Under the pieces are notes generated by a model, which saw nothing but the letters and a program-made list of their open reading frames with translations, was not told the DNA's origin and searched no databases. A stretch of 64,000 bases of DNA from contig JAPLAU010000018.1 in the NCBI GenBank assembly GCA_026393115.1, positions 1-64,000 of the forward strand, in the 5' to 3' direction. The translations under genes and the position numbers were made by a program. This DNA is from Actinomycetota bacterium. Lineage in GTDB: Bacteria; Actinomycetota; Actinomycetes; S36-B12; CAIYMF01. Of the stretch, positions 52,926 to 61,940 are shown one piece after another (position 1 is the stretch's first letter; every line of letters begins with the position of its first letter).

Positions 52926-54116
52926 CTAGCCCGCCGAGATCGCCAGCAGTGCCCCCACCACCAGGGTCAGACATCCCACCAGACCCGATATCGGAACCCA
53001 CAGCGGCGGTCGGCCCTCAGATCCCATGCGCAGTGCCGACAGATGAGCGACTGCGTAGTAGACACCGATAGAGCCGGCCGAGAGCGCAAGAGCGCCTGCG
53101 ATTCCCCCCGCGGCCACCACCACCAGCACAAGCACGACGGCTGCCAGCTCAGCCATCACCGGAACCTTGCGCGCGCTCACTGCCGCAAGTCGACGCGGCG
53201 CATCGCCCTCATCAGCCATGGCAAAGATCGTGCGGCCCAAGCCCGCAATCAGCGACATCAGCGCGGTTCCAGCAGCAATCACTGCGGCGACGGGAACAAC
53301 GCTCGCAAGCAGCTCCGGGCCACACGCCACCGCGATGTCACTCAGTGGTGCACGCCCCAAAGCGATACCCGCATTACTCGCGAGCAGTACAGCGAATCCG
53401 ACGCCGACATAGAGCACCAACGTCACCGCCAACGACACCGCGACAGCGCGCGGAATGTTTCTACGCGGCTGACGCACTTCTTCGCCGAGCACGGTCACGC
53501 GCGCGTACCCAGCGAAGGCGACGAACAAGACCGCCGACGCCTCCAGCAACCCCCGCAAGCCGTGGTTCACTCCGGCCAGCGACGCTCCATTCGTTACAGT
53601 CGTGTTGATTCCGAGCGTCACTCGCCAGACGAGCCAGACCAACACCGCAATCACGACGACACTGAGTACCCCCGTGACGGCCGCCGAGAACTTCACTCCC
53701 ACAAGGTCGACCGCAAGCATGATGGCTACCGCTGCCAGAGCAATCCAGCGCTGATACTCCGGCGCGAGATAGGCACCAATCGTCAAGGCGGCCGCACCCG
53801 CCGATGCCGACTTCCCCACAACAAAGGCGACGCCAGCGGTGACACCTGCCCCGCGGCCCAACCAACGCCGGCCGTACGCGTAGGAGCCGCCCGACACAGG
53901 GTGCGCGGCCGCAAGTCGCACCGACGACCACGCATTGAGAGAAGCAACAACCGCCGCGATCACGAGCGCGATGAGCAGTTGATCACCTGCGAATAAGAGG
54001 GCGGGAGTCCACGCGGCAAAGACACCCGTCCCCAGCATCGCGCCAAGGCCCACGGCCGTGGCACCCGCCAATCCCAACCTGCGCGTCAGTCGCGACGCGG
54101 TCTCATCGGCCGCCAT
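52926..54116 (-). CDS. APC-family amino acid permease
   Basis: The product (396 residues) has about 11-12 membrane helices. Marks of the APC superfamily are GLGAMLGTGVFAAWTPAL in helix 1, SGGSYAYGRRWLG after helix 2, and FVAFAGYARVTVLGEEVRQP followed by RRNIPRAV in helix 6 and loop. ATG 54116 has AGG nine bases upstream; ATG 54125 adds three residues but has the site in contact. Substrate not known. It is convergent with coxM and divergent from the RDD gene. Confidence 0.85.
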   Translation of the reverse strand: MAADETASRLTRRLGLAGATAVGLGAMLGTGVFAAWTPALLFAGDQLLIALVIAAVVASLNAWSSVRLAAAHPVSGGSYAYGRRWLGRGAGVTAGVAFVVGKSASAGAAALTIGAYLAPEYQRWIALAAVAIMLAVDLVGVKFSAAVTGVLSVVVIAVLVWLVWRVTLGINTTVTNGASLAGVNHGLRGLLEASAVLFVAFAGYARVTVLGEEVRQPRRNIPRAVAVSLAVTLVLYVGVGFAVLLASNAGIALGRAPLSDIAVACGPELLASVVPVAAVIAAGTALMSLIAGLGRTIFAMADEGDAPRRLAAVSARKVPVMAELAAVVLVLVVVAAGGIAGALALSAGSIGVYYAVAHLSALRMGSEGRPPLWVPISGLVGCLTLVVGALLAISAG

Positions 54117-54175
54117 ACGGACCATCCTGTCGGCGCCTCCACCGCGGCTCGACGACCGGGTGTGATCATGGAGGC

Positions 54176-54874
54176 ATGAGTTTTCCTCCGCTGCCTCCGG
54201 AAACCCCGCAGAACCCAGCAGCCAACTGGTATCCCGATCCGTCAGACCCGAAGCAACTGCGCTACTGGGACGGCAGCCAGTGGACCGCCAACGTAGCCCC
54301 GGTTGGAGCCGGCGCCCCGATAGCGGCGTTGCCGCTCGGCCCTGGTGGGCGTCCCTACGCGGGATTCTGGCGGCGCTTCTTCGGACTCACGATTGACGGC
54401 CTCATCCTGGCCATTCCGATGCTGATTCTGCTCGCAAACGCTTTGCAGTCGACCATCGCTGACATGACAAAGAGGATTGAGTCGCTCGGACCCAATCCGA
54501 CACCTGACCAAATCAACAACCTCGGTGAGCAGTTGACGAACTCGATTCCGGTCACCGCACTCGCCGGAATCACGTTCATCTCGACCGCCCTCAACCTGCT
54601 GTACTTCGGGATATCCCTCCACTTGTGGGGACGCACCTTCGGTGGCCTCGCGGTCGGTATTCGCTGCGTTGACGAGCACGGCGACAACCCCACCTGGGGC
54701 GCTTCCTTCCTGCGCGAAGGAATTGTCGCCGGATTCAATCTCGCCGCCGCAATCCCCTTTGTTGGCTTCTTCGCCGCCATCGGCGGGCTCGTCAACTACC
54801 TGTCGATGTTGAGAGATCCCAAGCGACAGGCGTGGATGGATAAGGCTGCTGGAACCTACGTCGTTCGTAACTGA
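54176..54874 (+). CDS. RDD-family membrane protein with N-terminal DUF2510
   Basis: The 232-residue protein has a DUF2510 motif at ~residues 15-40 (NWYPDPSDPKQLRYWDGSQW), a Pro/Ala linker, then an RDD domain with the R in AGFWRRFFGLTIDGL and three or four membrane helices. DUF2510 is almost confined to actinobacteria. Some RDD proteins act in ion exchange; no role is known for this branch. It is followed by a strong terminator. Confidence 0.85.
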   Translation: MSFPPLPPETPQNPAANWYPDPSDPKQLRYWDGSQWTANVAPVGAGAPIAALPLGPGGRPYAGFWRRFFGLTIDGLILAIPMLILLANALQSTIADMTKRIESLGPNPTPDQINNLGEQLTNSIPVTALAGITFISTALNLLYFGISLHLWGRTFGGLAVGIRCVDEHGDNPTWGASFLREGIVAGFNLAAAIPFVGFFAAIGGLVNYLSMLRDPKRQAWMDKAAGTYVVRN

Positions 54875-54970
54875 TTGACACAGCGGAATGTCGCTAGCGG
54901 GAGAAGGGCCTGCACAAGGCTAGGCTCGGCAACAGCACTCGTAGAGATCAGCTACCGGTGTGGACACAGT

Positions 54971-55009
54971 AGTGGGGCCCCTTGAGGTATGAGCTCAAGG
55001 GGCCCCACT
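54971..55009. terminator. perfect 16-bp stem terminator
   Basis: AGTGGGGCCCCTTGAG (54971-54986) and CTCAAGGGGCCCCACT (54994-55009) are exact inverted copies with a 7-base loop. It lies 97 bases after the RDD stop. Such long stable stems usually end transcription or block read-through. Confidence 0.75.
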
Positions 55010-55363
55010 GTGCCTGTACTGGCATGAACCTCGGTTACCCGTGGCCCTCACCTTGCACCGGCGTTGCCTGCATTCCTGACTGCCATCCAGCGTTCCACTC
55101 GGTTTCCCGAGCGTGCCACCGCGCGATTCGGTTTCCCGATTCACTCTCCCGGTTCTTCAGGTTTCCCTGTCTCCCCCGGTCCGGCTGCCGTTCTTGCCTG
55201 CAGACATAGTTCTACTCCCGAGTTCCGTTGCTACGCAAGAGTTTTCGGCGAACTTCTCGATATATTTCATACCCACAGAGATATCCACCGGTTACGCACC
55301 GATACACCCCCAGTTGTGCACAGGTAGTCCCCAAGTTCATCCACAGGCACGCCTACGTCGACC
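55010..55363. other. non-coding stretch with DnaA-box-like motifs
   Basis: No convincing gene is seen. TCGGTTTCCCGA-type words recur near 55098 and 55129. An A/T-rich patch (ATATATTTCATAC, ~55259-55271) is followed by ATATCCACC (55281-55289), TTGTGCACA (55314-55322) and TCATCCACA (55337-55345), each one or two bases from TTGTCCACA or TTATCCACA. No replication genes are adjacent. Confidence 0.45.
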
Positions 55364-56167
55364 TCATCCACCAATGAGCAGCGGGAAAAGCGGATGGTCC
55401 ATCGGAACGCCGGCGGGCAGCTCATCCGCCAGTCCTTCGAACTGCGGCGATGTGCGCCACTCGCGAGGCGCGTGCACCATGTCGTCACCGAGGAATCGCA
55501 CCGAAAATACCCTGCGTAGCGCTGAACTTCCGGCCGCTCCATGCACGGTCACCATGTGGAAGAACACCGCGTCACCTGGCTCAAGGGCCCACGCGAGAAT
55601 CGCAAAAGCGTCGCGATCGGCTTCGATGTCAGGCAGGTCGCCCAGCGCGCCTTCCGGAAACCACTTAGCCTGCGCATCCTTGAACGTGCGCGGCATGAGC
55701 CATGGTCCAAGGTGAGTACCGGCGACGAACTCCAGAGTCGACTCGACAGGCACGGGATCAACGGGCATCCACATCGATACGTTCTGAAAACCATCGACGT
55801 TGTAGTACGGAATATCTTGGTGCCACGGAGTGCGCTGACGCGTCGACGCCTCCTTGACCAGAAGGTGATCGTGGTAGAGCCGCACGGTGCTGCTCGCCAT
55901 CAACTGCTGGGCGATCGACGCGGCTGGCGACCTACGAATGAACTCTTCAAACTCGGGAATGCGCTGCCAGTTGCAGAAGTCTTCGATGAAGCTACCCGGA
56001 TCGTCTGCGTCGCTCGCCACCGCCACCAGTGGGCCGGGCGACGCAAGGTTCGCTTCGATACCGGCAGCCACGAGCGCCACTTCCTCAGCGCCGAAAGCGC
56101 CTCGCACGACGACGACCCCATCGCGGGCATAATCGGCAACCGCTGACTCATCCAGAGTGAACGCCAT
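55364..56167 (-). CDS. phytanoyl-CoA dioxygenase (PhyH) family protein
   Basis: A 267-residue Fe(II)/2-oxoglutarate dioxygenase with HxD motif H116-Q-D118 in TPWHQDIPYY, a distal His in VTVHGAAG (H209) and Arg in RRVFSVRF for 2-oxoglutarate. N-terminal YARDGVVVVRGAF is typical. Members hydroxylate CoA esters or small metabolites such as ectoine; no pathway genes are adjacent, so the substrate is open. Divergent from the flippase-like gene. Confidence 0.87.
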   Translation of the reverse strand: MAFTLDESAVADYARDGVVVVRGAFGAEEVALVAAGIEANLASPGPLVAVASDADDPGSFIEDFCNWQRIPEFEEFIRRSPAASIAQQLMASSTVRLYHDHLLVKEASTRQRTPWHQDIPYYNVDGFQNVSMWMPVDPVPVESTLEFVAGTHLGPWLMPRTFKDAQAKWFPEGALGDLPDIEADRDAFAILAWALEPGDAVFFHMVTVHGAAGSSALRRVFSVRFLGDDMVHAPREWRTSPQFEGLADELPAGVPMDHPLFPLLIGG

Positions 56168-56243
56168 GGGCTCAGGCTACTCAATCTGCGCCCACCCGCG
56201 TATCCACCGGTTGCGACACCCCCGCTGCACCTAGTCTGGCTGC

Positions 56244-57347
56244 ATGTCATCGCCGGAACCGAACCCCCTCGAGGCAAAGGTCGAGGCTGGCGAATTGCCG
56301 GTGCCCCGGAAGCGCAGCACCAAGAGCTTCGTCATCACCAGCATCATCGGCGTCATCATCATGGTGGGCGTTTTCGCACTTCTCTTTCCCAAGTTGGGCT
56401 CTTACGAAGACGCCCTCGCGCAACTGAAGAACTTCAGCCCGCAATGGCTACTCGCGCTGGTCATCGCTGGGGTGCTTAACATCGTGCTCTACCCGTTGAC
56501 GGTGCCCGCCGCCATTCCGGAGTTCAGTTACCGTCACTCGTTTATCGAGCGCCAATCTGGGTTTCTTATCAGCAACGTGATTCCCGGGGGAGGCGCCTTT
56601 GCCGTCGGAACCCAATACGCGATCTTGTCGCGCTATGGCGTCAGTGCGTCGCGCGCCGCCGCGGCGGTCTCAGCCGACGCGATCTGGACGTACCTTCTGA
56701 CCCTCGGATTCCCCGCGCTCGCCGTAATCCTGCTTGTGGTTGAGGGGCGCTCGACGGCGGGCTACACCACGCTCGCCGTCGTAGGCGCGCTCGCGGTTGC
56801 CGTGAGTGTCATCGCAATCATCGTCATTCTGCGCAGCGACTCAGGCGCAACCAAAGTGGGCGCCTTCGCGCAGAAACTGATCAACCCCGTGTTCAAGCGC
56901 CTACACAAGACCGCGCCCGACGCTATTGCCGGACTCGTCGACTTCCGTGGCCACGCCGCAACCCTCGTCAAAGAGCGTTGGATACAACTGACGATCACCA
57001 ACACGATCGCTCAACTCACACCCTTCTTCGTGCTGCTGTGCGCACTCGCGGGTTTGGGCGCCTACCCCACGCCGGTGAGCACTGTCGAACTCTTCGCCGC
57101 GTACGCGATCGCTCTCGTGCTCACCTCGTTTCCGCTCACCCCCGGTGGCCTCGGAACCGTTGACGCCGCACTGGTGGCATTACTCGTGGCATTCGGCGCT
57201 GACAGTTCAACCGCAGTCGCAGCCGACCTGATCTGGCGACTAGTGTGGTTTCTGCCCCAGTTGCTCGTCGGCATGGTGACGATGAGCATTTATCTCATTG
57301 GTAAGCGACGACTCTCCGCAACACCGAGCCCTGGGGAGGCCACGTGA
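56244..57347 (+). CDS. flippase-like/lysylphosphatidylglycerol-synthase TM-region family protein (UPF0104)
   Basis: A 367-residue protein with about eight membrane helices. Family marks are SNVIPGGGAFAVGTQYAIL, a central CALAGLGAYPTP loop and LTSFPLTPGGLGTVDAALVA, as in the AglD/MprF-like membrane family (TIGR00374). The cytoplasmic N-terminus is charged. No C-terminal aminoacyl-transfer domain is attached. The stop overlaps the ppk2 start (GTGA), coupling it to polyphosphate kinase 2, a curious pairing. Function is likely lipid-linked transport. Confidence 0.78.
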   Translation: MSSPEPNPLEAKVEAGELPVPRKRSTKSFVITSIIGVIIMVGVFALLFPKLGSYEDALAQLKNFSPQWLLALVIAGVLNIVLYPLTVPAAIPEFSYRHSFIERQSGFLISNVIPGGGAFAVGTQYAILSRYGVSASRAAAAVSADAIWTYLLTLGFPALAVILLVVEGRSTAGYTTLAVVGALAVAVSVIAIIVILRSDSGATKVGAFAQKLINPVFKRLHKTAPDAIAGLVDFRGHAATLVKERWIQLTITNTIAQLTPFFVLLCALAGLGAYPTPVSTVELFAAYAIALVLTSFPLTPGGLGTVDAALVALLVAFGADSSTAVAADLIWRLVWFLPQLLVGMVTMSIYLIGKRRLSATPSPGEAT

Positions 57348-58339
57348 ACGAACCCTTCGCCCACCTTGACGTTGAGTCGATTGTCGATCTGGCCGACATC
57401 ATCGCGAGTTTGCAGGAATTGAGTGACGACGAACTCAAGGAGCATGGTCTCGCCGTTGAAGGCACCCTCGATGAAGTCGACGACCCCGTACTTCTTGGAC
57501 CCGACGGAACGCCGGTCGACACCTGGATGGAGAACTATCCGTACGAAGAACGGATGACGCGTCACGAGTATGAAATCAGTAAGCGACTTCTGCAGATCGA
57601 ACTGCTCAAAGTGCAGAGTTGGGTGCAGGACGAAGGCAAGAAGATCGCCATGGTGTTCGAAGGCCGAGATGCCGCGGGCAAGGGTGGCACCATCAAACGC
57701 TTCATGGAACATCTCAATCCGCGGCACGCTCGAGTAGTGGCGCTCAACAAACCCACTCCGAAAGAAAGCAGCCAGTGGTATTTCCAGCGCTATGTGCAGC
57801 ACCTGCCGAGCGCCGGTGAAATCGTGCTGTTCGACCGTTCTTGGTACAACCGCGCAGGTGTCGAACGCGTCATGGGTTTTTGCACCGACGACGAATACCG
57901 CGAGTTCATGCGGCAGTCACCCCTGTTCGAACAGATGCTTACCAATAGCGAAACGATTCTGTTCAAGTTCTGGTTCTCGGTTTCGCGCAAGGAACAGGTA
58001 ACACGCTTCACAATTCGACGCATCGACCCGGTGCGGCAGTGGAAGCTCAGCCCGATGGACCTCGCCTCACTCAATCGGTGGGACGACTACACCGAAGCCA
58101 AGGCCGAAATGATTGCGCGCACCGACACGCAGTGGGCACCCTGGACCATCGTTCGAAGCAATGACAAGAAGCGCGGCCGGGTCGAAGCCATGCGCTGGTT
58201 CTTGTCGCAACTCGACTACCCCGGCAAGGACACATCCATCATTGGAACTCCCGACCCGCTCATCGTGGGCCCCCCTTCAGCAATTTACGAAACCGACGAA
58301 CTTCCCGAGGAAGGCGTGCCGTCGCCACCCGCGTTCTAG
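57344..58339 (+). CDS. ppk2: polyphosphate kinase 2
   Basis: The 331-residue kinase transfers phosphate between polyphosphate and nucleoside phosphates. It has Walker A EGRDAAGKGGTIKR, the lid region and Walker B FDRSWYNRAGVERVMGF, and TRFTIRRIDPVRQWKLSPMD. Single-domain length and motifs match class I PPK2. An acidic N-terminal ~65 residues (SDDELKEHGL) precede the core. GTG start at 57344 overlaps the upstream stop. It links to the phosphate theme of the 17-34 kb region but has no PHO-box-like site I can see. Confidence 0.92.
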   Translation: MNEPFAHLDVESIVDLADIIASLQELSDDELKEHGLAVEGTLDEVDDPVLLGPDGTPVDTWMENYPYEERMTRHEYEISKRLLQIELLKVQSWVQDEGKKIAMVFEGRDAAGKGGTIKRFMEHLNPRHARVVALNKPTPKESSQWYFQRYVQHLPSAGEIVLFDRSWYNRAGVERVMGFCTDDEYREFMRQSPLFEQMLTNSETILFKFWFSVSRKEQVTRFTIRRIDPVRQWKLSPMDLASLNRWDDYTEAKAEMIARTDTQWAPWTIVRSNDKKRGRVEAMRWFLSQLDYPGKDTSIIGTPDPLIVGPPSAIYETDELPEEGVPSPPAF

Positions 58340-58393
58340 CCGTTTCGAAGTCTTGCTCGCCCGCAGAGCGACCTGTACGGTAGTCGAACATAT

Positions 58394-58408
58394 GGTCGCT
58401 ATGCGAAC
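58394..58408 (-). promoter_or_regulatory. PcaR-type IclR operator upstream of the MoxR gene
   Basis: The minus strand reads GTTCG-CATAG-CGACC, matching GTTCG-N5-CGCAC at eight of ten fixed positions. It lies 18 bases before the moxR start. Related sites occur at 61894, 63314 and 63447. Confidence 0.55.
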
Positions 58409-58425
58409 ATCACCCTGGGAGTGAC

Positions 58426-59328
58426 ATGCCGTTCTTCACCTCGATCACCGACGCACGGGAGAAGCTGGCGAGTACCGGCTACCTCGTCGACGAGGCACTG
58501 GCGACTGTTGTCTACCTCGGTGACGCGCTCGGTAAGCCGATCATGCTCGAGGGTCCGGCCGGTACCGGCAAGACCGAATTGGCCAAGGCAGTCGCCGCGG
58601 CCACAGGTGCCACCCTGGTTCGGTTGCAGTGCTACGAGGGGCTCGATGAAGCCCGCGCACTGTACGAATGGAATTACCGCAAGCAACTCCTGCGCATCCA
58701 GGCCGCGCAATCCGATCACAATTCCGACCAGGATTCTGATCAGAGTTCCGACGAGTGGCACGCATTGCACGACGACATTTTCAGCGAGGAGTTCCTTCTC
58801 GCTCGTCCACTTCTTACAGCCATTCGTCAGCAGGGGCCGACCGTTCTCCTCGTGGATGAAACCGACAAGGCCGACGTCGAAGTCGAGGGCCTGCTCCTCG
58901 AAGTGCTCAGCGAATTCCAAGTCACTGTGCCCGAACTCGGCACCATCACGGCCACACACAAACCATTCGTCGTTCTCACGTCTAATGCCACCCGTGAGTT
59001 GTCGGAAGCGCTGAAGAGGCGCTGTCTCTACGCACACGTCGACTACCCGGAAGCGACGCGCGAACGCGCCATCGTCATGTCGCGGGTGCCTGAGATCACT
59101 GAGACACTCGCCACCGAACTCGTGCGATCTGTACGCGCCATGCGCACCCTTGATCTACGCAAAGCGCCGAGCGTTGCCGAAACAATCGACTGGGCCCAAG
59201 CAATGCAGGTGCTCAACGTCACCGAACTCACCGAAGCGGTGATCGAGCAAACTCTCGGAGTGGTACTCAAACACCAATCTGACCGTCACCGTGTGATCGA
59301 ACAATTCGGATTGGAATCCTCGCGATGA
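58426..59328 (+). CDS. MoxR-type AAA+ ATPase (CoxD-like)
   Basis: A 300-residue AAA+ ATPase with Walker A GPAGTGKTE (residues 42-50), Walker B VLLVDETDKAD, sensor-1 LTSNATREL and sensor-2 arginines in ALKRRCLYAHVD. An acidic Asp/Ser/Gln insert (~95-110) is unusual. MoxR/CoxD proteins work with VWA (CoxE) proteins to mature molybdenum hydroxylases; the VWA partner lies 1.2 kb downstream on the other strand and the coxSLM operon ends 5.7 kb upstream. Its stop overlaps the thiolase ATG (ATGA), tying it to aromatic catabolism. Confidence 0.88.
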   Translation: MPFFTSITDAREKLASTGYLVDEALATVVYLGDALGKPIMLEGPAGTGKTELAKAVAAATGATLVRLQCYEGLDEARALYEWNYRKQLLRIQAAQSDHNSDQDSDQSSDEWHALHDDIFSEEFLLARPLLTAIRQQGPTVLLVDETDKADVEVEGLLLEVLSEFQVTVPELGTITATHKPFVVLTSNATRELSEALKRRCLYAHVDYPEATRERAIVMSRVPEITETLATELVRSVRAMRTLDLRKAPSVAETIDWAQAMQVLNVTELTEAVIEQTLGVVLKHQSDRHRVIEQFGLESSR

Positions 59329-60515
59329 GCCAGGTCTTTCTCGTCGGCGGTGTACGAACTCCCGTCGGTCGCTACGGCGGCGCATTGGCCGAGGTACGTG
59401 CTGACGACCTCGCCGCCCTTGTGGTCGGTGAGGTCGTGACCCGCACCGGTGTTCCTGCCGACCGCATCGGCGATGTGGTGATGGGAGCGGCCAATCAGGC
59501 TGGCGATGACAATCGCAATGTAGCGCGCATGGCCCTACTGCTGGCGGGTCTGCCCGACAGTGTGCCCGGCTACACGGTCAACCGTTTGTGCGCCTCAGGA
59601 CTGCAGGCGATCGCGTCGTCGGCCCAAGCGATTCGATCCGGCGACATCGATCTCGGCGTCGCTGGCGGCGCTGAGTCGATGACGCGAGCCCCATGGGTCA
59701 TGGGCAAACCGAGCGCAGCCTGGGCCAAGCCCGGCCCCATGTTCGACACCGCACTTGGTTGGCGCTTGGTGAACCCGCGCATGGCAGCACTTGATGATGG
59801 CGACGCCACGCAATCTCTGGGCGAATGCACCGAGAAGATCTCGCGCATCTTCGGAATATCTCGTGAGGCTGCCGACGAGTACGCCCTTCGTTCTCAGACC
59901 ATCGCAGCGGCCGCCAATGAACGTGGCGACTTCGACGCAGAAATCGTGGCAGTTCAGACTGCGACGGGTGACTTCACCCATGACGAAACCATTCGTGCGA
60001 CGACAACGATGGAGTCACTGAGCCGACTTAAGCCAGCCTTCAGCGCCGACGGCATCAGCACGGCCGGTAACTCATCGCCGCTCTCCGACGGAGCCTCGGC
60101 AATCGTCGTCGCCGGCGAAAAGGCCATCAGTGATCTCTCACTCACCCCTCGCGCACGCATCGTGAGTTACTCGGTTGCTGGAGTGGAGCCAAGCATGTTT
60201 GGTACCGGCCCAGTTCCAGCAATCAGGCAGGCACTTCTCAAGGCTGGCCTCACTCTCGACGACATCGATGCAGTCGACATCAATGAGGCTTTCGCAGCGC
60301 AGGTACTGGTGTGCGAAAAGGAACTAGGACTTGATCGCGCGCAACTCAATCCTGGCGGTGGAGCCATCGCACTCGGTCATCCCCTCGGATCAAGCGGTGC
60401 ACGCATCGTCGTCTCGCTGCTTGGACATCTCGAGCGCACCGGCGGTCGTTACGGCATCGCCTCGCTCTGCATCGGCGTTGGCCAAGGTGCCGCCATGGTG
60501 ATCGAGCGGGTCTAA
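59325..60515 (+). CDS. pcaF: 3-oxoadipyl-CoA thiolase-like acyltransferase
   Basis: The 396-residue thiolase splits 3-oxoacyl-CoA. Catalytic residues are C89 (VNRLCASGLQA), H352 (GHPLGSSGARI) and C382 (LCIGVGQGAAM). The segment DDNRNVARMALLLAGLPDSV is characteristic of the beta-ketoadipyl-CoA thiolase branch (PcaF/PaaJ) rather than general FadA; the nearby PcaR-type regulator agrees. The last step it would catalyse yields succinyl-CoA and acetyl-CoA from protocatechuate or catechol. It is coupled to moxR and its stop overlaps the convergent VWA stop. Confidence 0.82.
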   Translation: MSQVFLVGGVRTPVGRYGGALAEVRADDLAALVVGEVVTRTGVPADRIGDVVMGAANQAGDDNRNVARMALLLAGLPDSVPGYTVNRLCASGLQAIASSAQAIRSGDIDLGVAGGAESMTRAPWVMGKPSAAWAKPGPMFDTALGWRLVNPRMAALDDGDATQSLGECTEKISRIFGISREAADEYALRSQTIAAAANERGDFDAEIVAVQTATGDFTHDETIRATTTMESLSRLKPAFSADGISTAGNSSPLSDGASAIVVAGEKAISDLSLTPRARIVSYSVAGVEPSMFGTGPVPAIRQALLKAGLTLDDIDAVDINEAFAAQVLVCEKELGLDRAQLNPGGGAIALGHPLGSSGARIVVSLLGHLERTGGRYGIASLCIGVGQGAAMVIERV

Positions 60516-61873
60516 ACGATCTGCGTCACTGCCGAAATGAGTTGCCGGATGGTCGAGACCTCGAAGAAGTCGGTGCAGTGAGTTCCGTACTCCGACACGC
60601 AGGAGTCGAGCAGATCCCATTCATGCTTGGGCTCCGGATTGAGCCAGTAGAGACGTCGCGCTCGATGTTGAATCTCGGCAAGTTCACGCACCGCCGACTG
60701 ACGTCGATGTGAACGCGTATCGCCGGCCACAATCACTGTGGTCTTACCGGTGACACCATCGCCCCACGTTTCAAGAAACGTTCGAAGCACCTGTTGGTAA
60801 TCGCTACGTCCATCGCGCACGATCAGGCCTCGACGTCCCAACAACTGGCGTGGATCAAGAACGCCTGGCGAGTCGGCCAATATGTCAGTGATTTCGACGA
60901 TGCCATCAACAAACACAAATGAACGCACACGACTGAATTCTTGGTGCACGGCGTGAAGCAGGGTCAGTGTGAACGGCGCAAACTCTGCGGTCGAACCCGA
61001 CACATCACACAGCACCATCAGGTCAGGCTTCGTTGGACGCTTACGTCTCAACACCGGCGTCACGGGAACTCCGCCGGTTCCCATTGACGCACGAATGGTG
61101 CGTCGCATGTCGAGGCCAGACAATCCTCGGCGTCGTCGATTGCCGAGCCGCGTTGCGAGTCGACGAGCTAGAGGACGCATTGCTTGTCGCATGGCAGCAA
61201 GTTCGTCGGGGCCAGCCAACAGCAGCGGCCGATCTTCCGGATCCTCGAGCGCCTGACGAGTCGATTCAGTTCCCGCTTCACGCAGGCGTCCCGAAACGAG
61301 GTCACCCATGCGCAACTTCATCGACTCGAGCATCGCTCCGGCTTCGGCAGCATCAACCGCACGGTCGTAGCGAGACTCGCCGTCGCCCATTTCGAGATAG
61401 CGCTGATACAGCGACGCAATGTTCATTCGGCGAAGTGCCCGGTTGGTGTGATGTCCGGCCGACGATGTGTTCTTGTCGGTTCCTGCGTAACGCTCGACCG
61501 CTTGATCAAGCAATTCATCGATCTGTTGCAGGTCACCTTCGCGCATCGCTCGCACGAGATCGTCCATCAACTGCTCGTCACCCTGAGCCGCCGGTGTACC
61601 ACTTCCGCTTGCAGCGCCTCGTCGGAGAACGCGCGGGAAAACCGCTTCAAACGTGCGATCAAACAACACCTCATGAGTGGTGTCTTTGACCAGAGTCGCT
61701 TTCAACGCCATGCGCACCGCGGGCCGTGAATCAAAGTCGATTGCAGCGAGCGCCGCTGCCGCATCGAGCACTTCACTGGTCGACACCGCAAGCCCACCCG
61801 CGCGCAGGCGGCGCACCACCTCGAGCAGCGCGGCGGGCACGCCCTCGATCGCAGGGATGGTTGCCACGGCCAC
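60512..61873 (-). CDS. VWA-domain protein, CoxE-like
   Basis: A 453-residue protein with a helical N-terminal half and a C-terminal VWA domain (~280-450). The metal site is D290-V-S292-G-S294 (VLCDVSGSTAEF), with GDTRSHRRQ later. It belongs to the CoxE group, whose members act with a MoxR/CoxD ATPase to insert metals or sulphur into molybdenum enzymes. Convergent with pcaF, stop codons interlocked. It shares a divergent promoter region that contains a PcaR-type site. Confidence 0.85.
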   Translation of the reverse strand: MAVATIPAIEGVPAALLEVVRRLRAGGLAVSTSEVLDAAAALAAIDFDSRPAVRMALKATLVKDTTHEVLFDRTFEAVFPRVLRRGAASGSGTPAAQGDEQLMDDLVRAMREGDLQQIDELLDQAVERYAGTDKNTSSAGHHTNRALRRMNIASLYQRYLEMGDGESRYDRAVDAAEAGAMLESMKLRMGDLVSGRLREAGTESTRQALEDPEDRPLLLAGPDELAAMRQAMRPLARRLATRLGNRRRRGLSGLDMRRTIRASMGTGGVPVTPVLRRKRPTKPDLMVLCDVSGSTAEFAPFTLTLLHAVHQEFSRVRSFVFVDGIVEITDILADSPGVLDPRQLLGRRGLIVRDGRSDYQQVLRTFLETWGDGVTGKTTVIVAGDTRSHRRQSAVRELAEIQHRARRLYWLNPEPKHEWDLLDSCVSEYGTHCTDFFEVSTIRQLISAVTQIV

Positions 61874-61893
61874 GACCGCACTCTACTCTGTGT

Positions 61894-61908
61894 GTGCGCT
61901 TGACGAAC
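61894..61908 (-). promoter_or_regulatory. PcaR-type IclR operator in the VWA/luciferase-like divergent region
   Basis: The minus strand reads GTTCG-TCAAG-CGCAC, an exact match to GTTCG-N5-CGCAC. A second, poorer site (GTTCG-CCAGA-AGAAC) lies at 61913-61927. Together they could control both divergent genes. Confidence 0.6.
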
Positions 61909-61940
61909 AGATGTTCGCCAGAAGAACACACGGAGGTCCG

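Noticed and set aside
52024-53001. Minus-strand open frame (325 codons) across coxM and the repeat
   Set aside because: Antisense to a complete FAD-binding subunit; the frame starts in repeat and terminator sequence.
55010-55363. Chromosomal origin of replication
   Set aside because: Only weak DnaA-box matches and no dnaA, dnaN, recF or gyr genes nearby.
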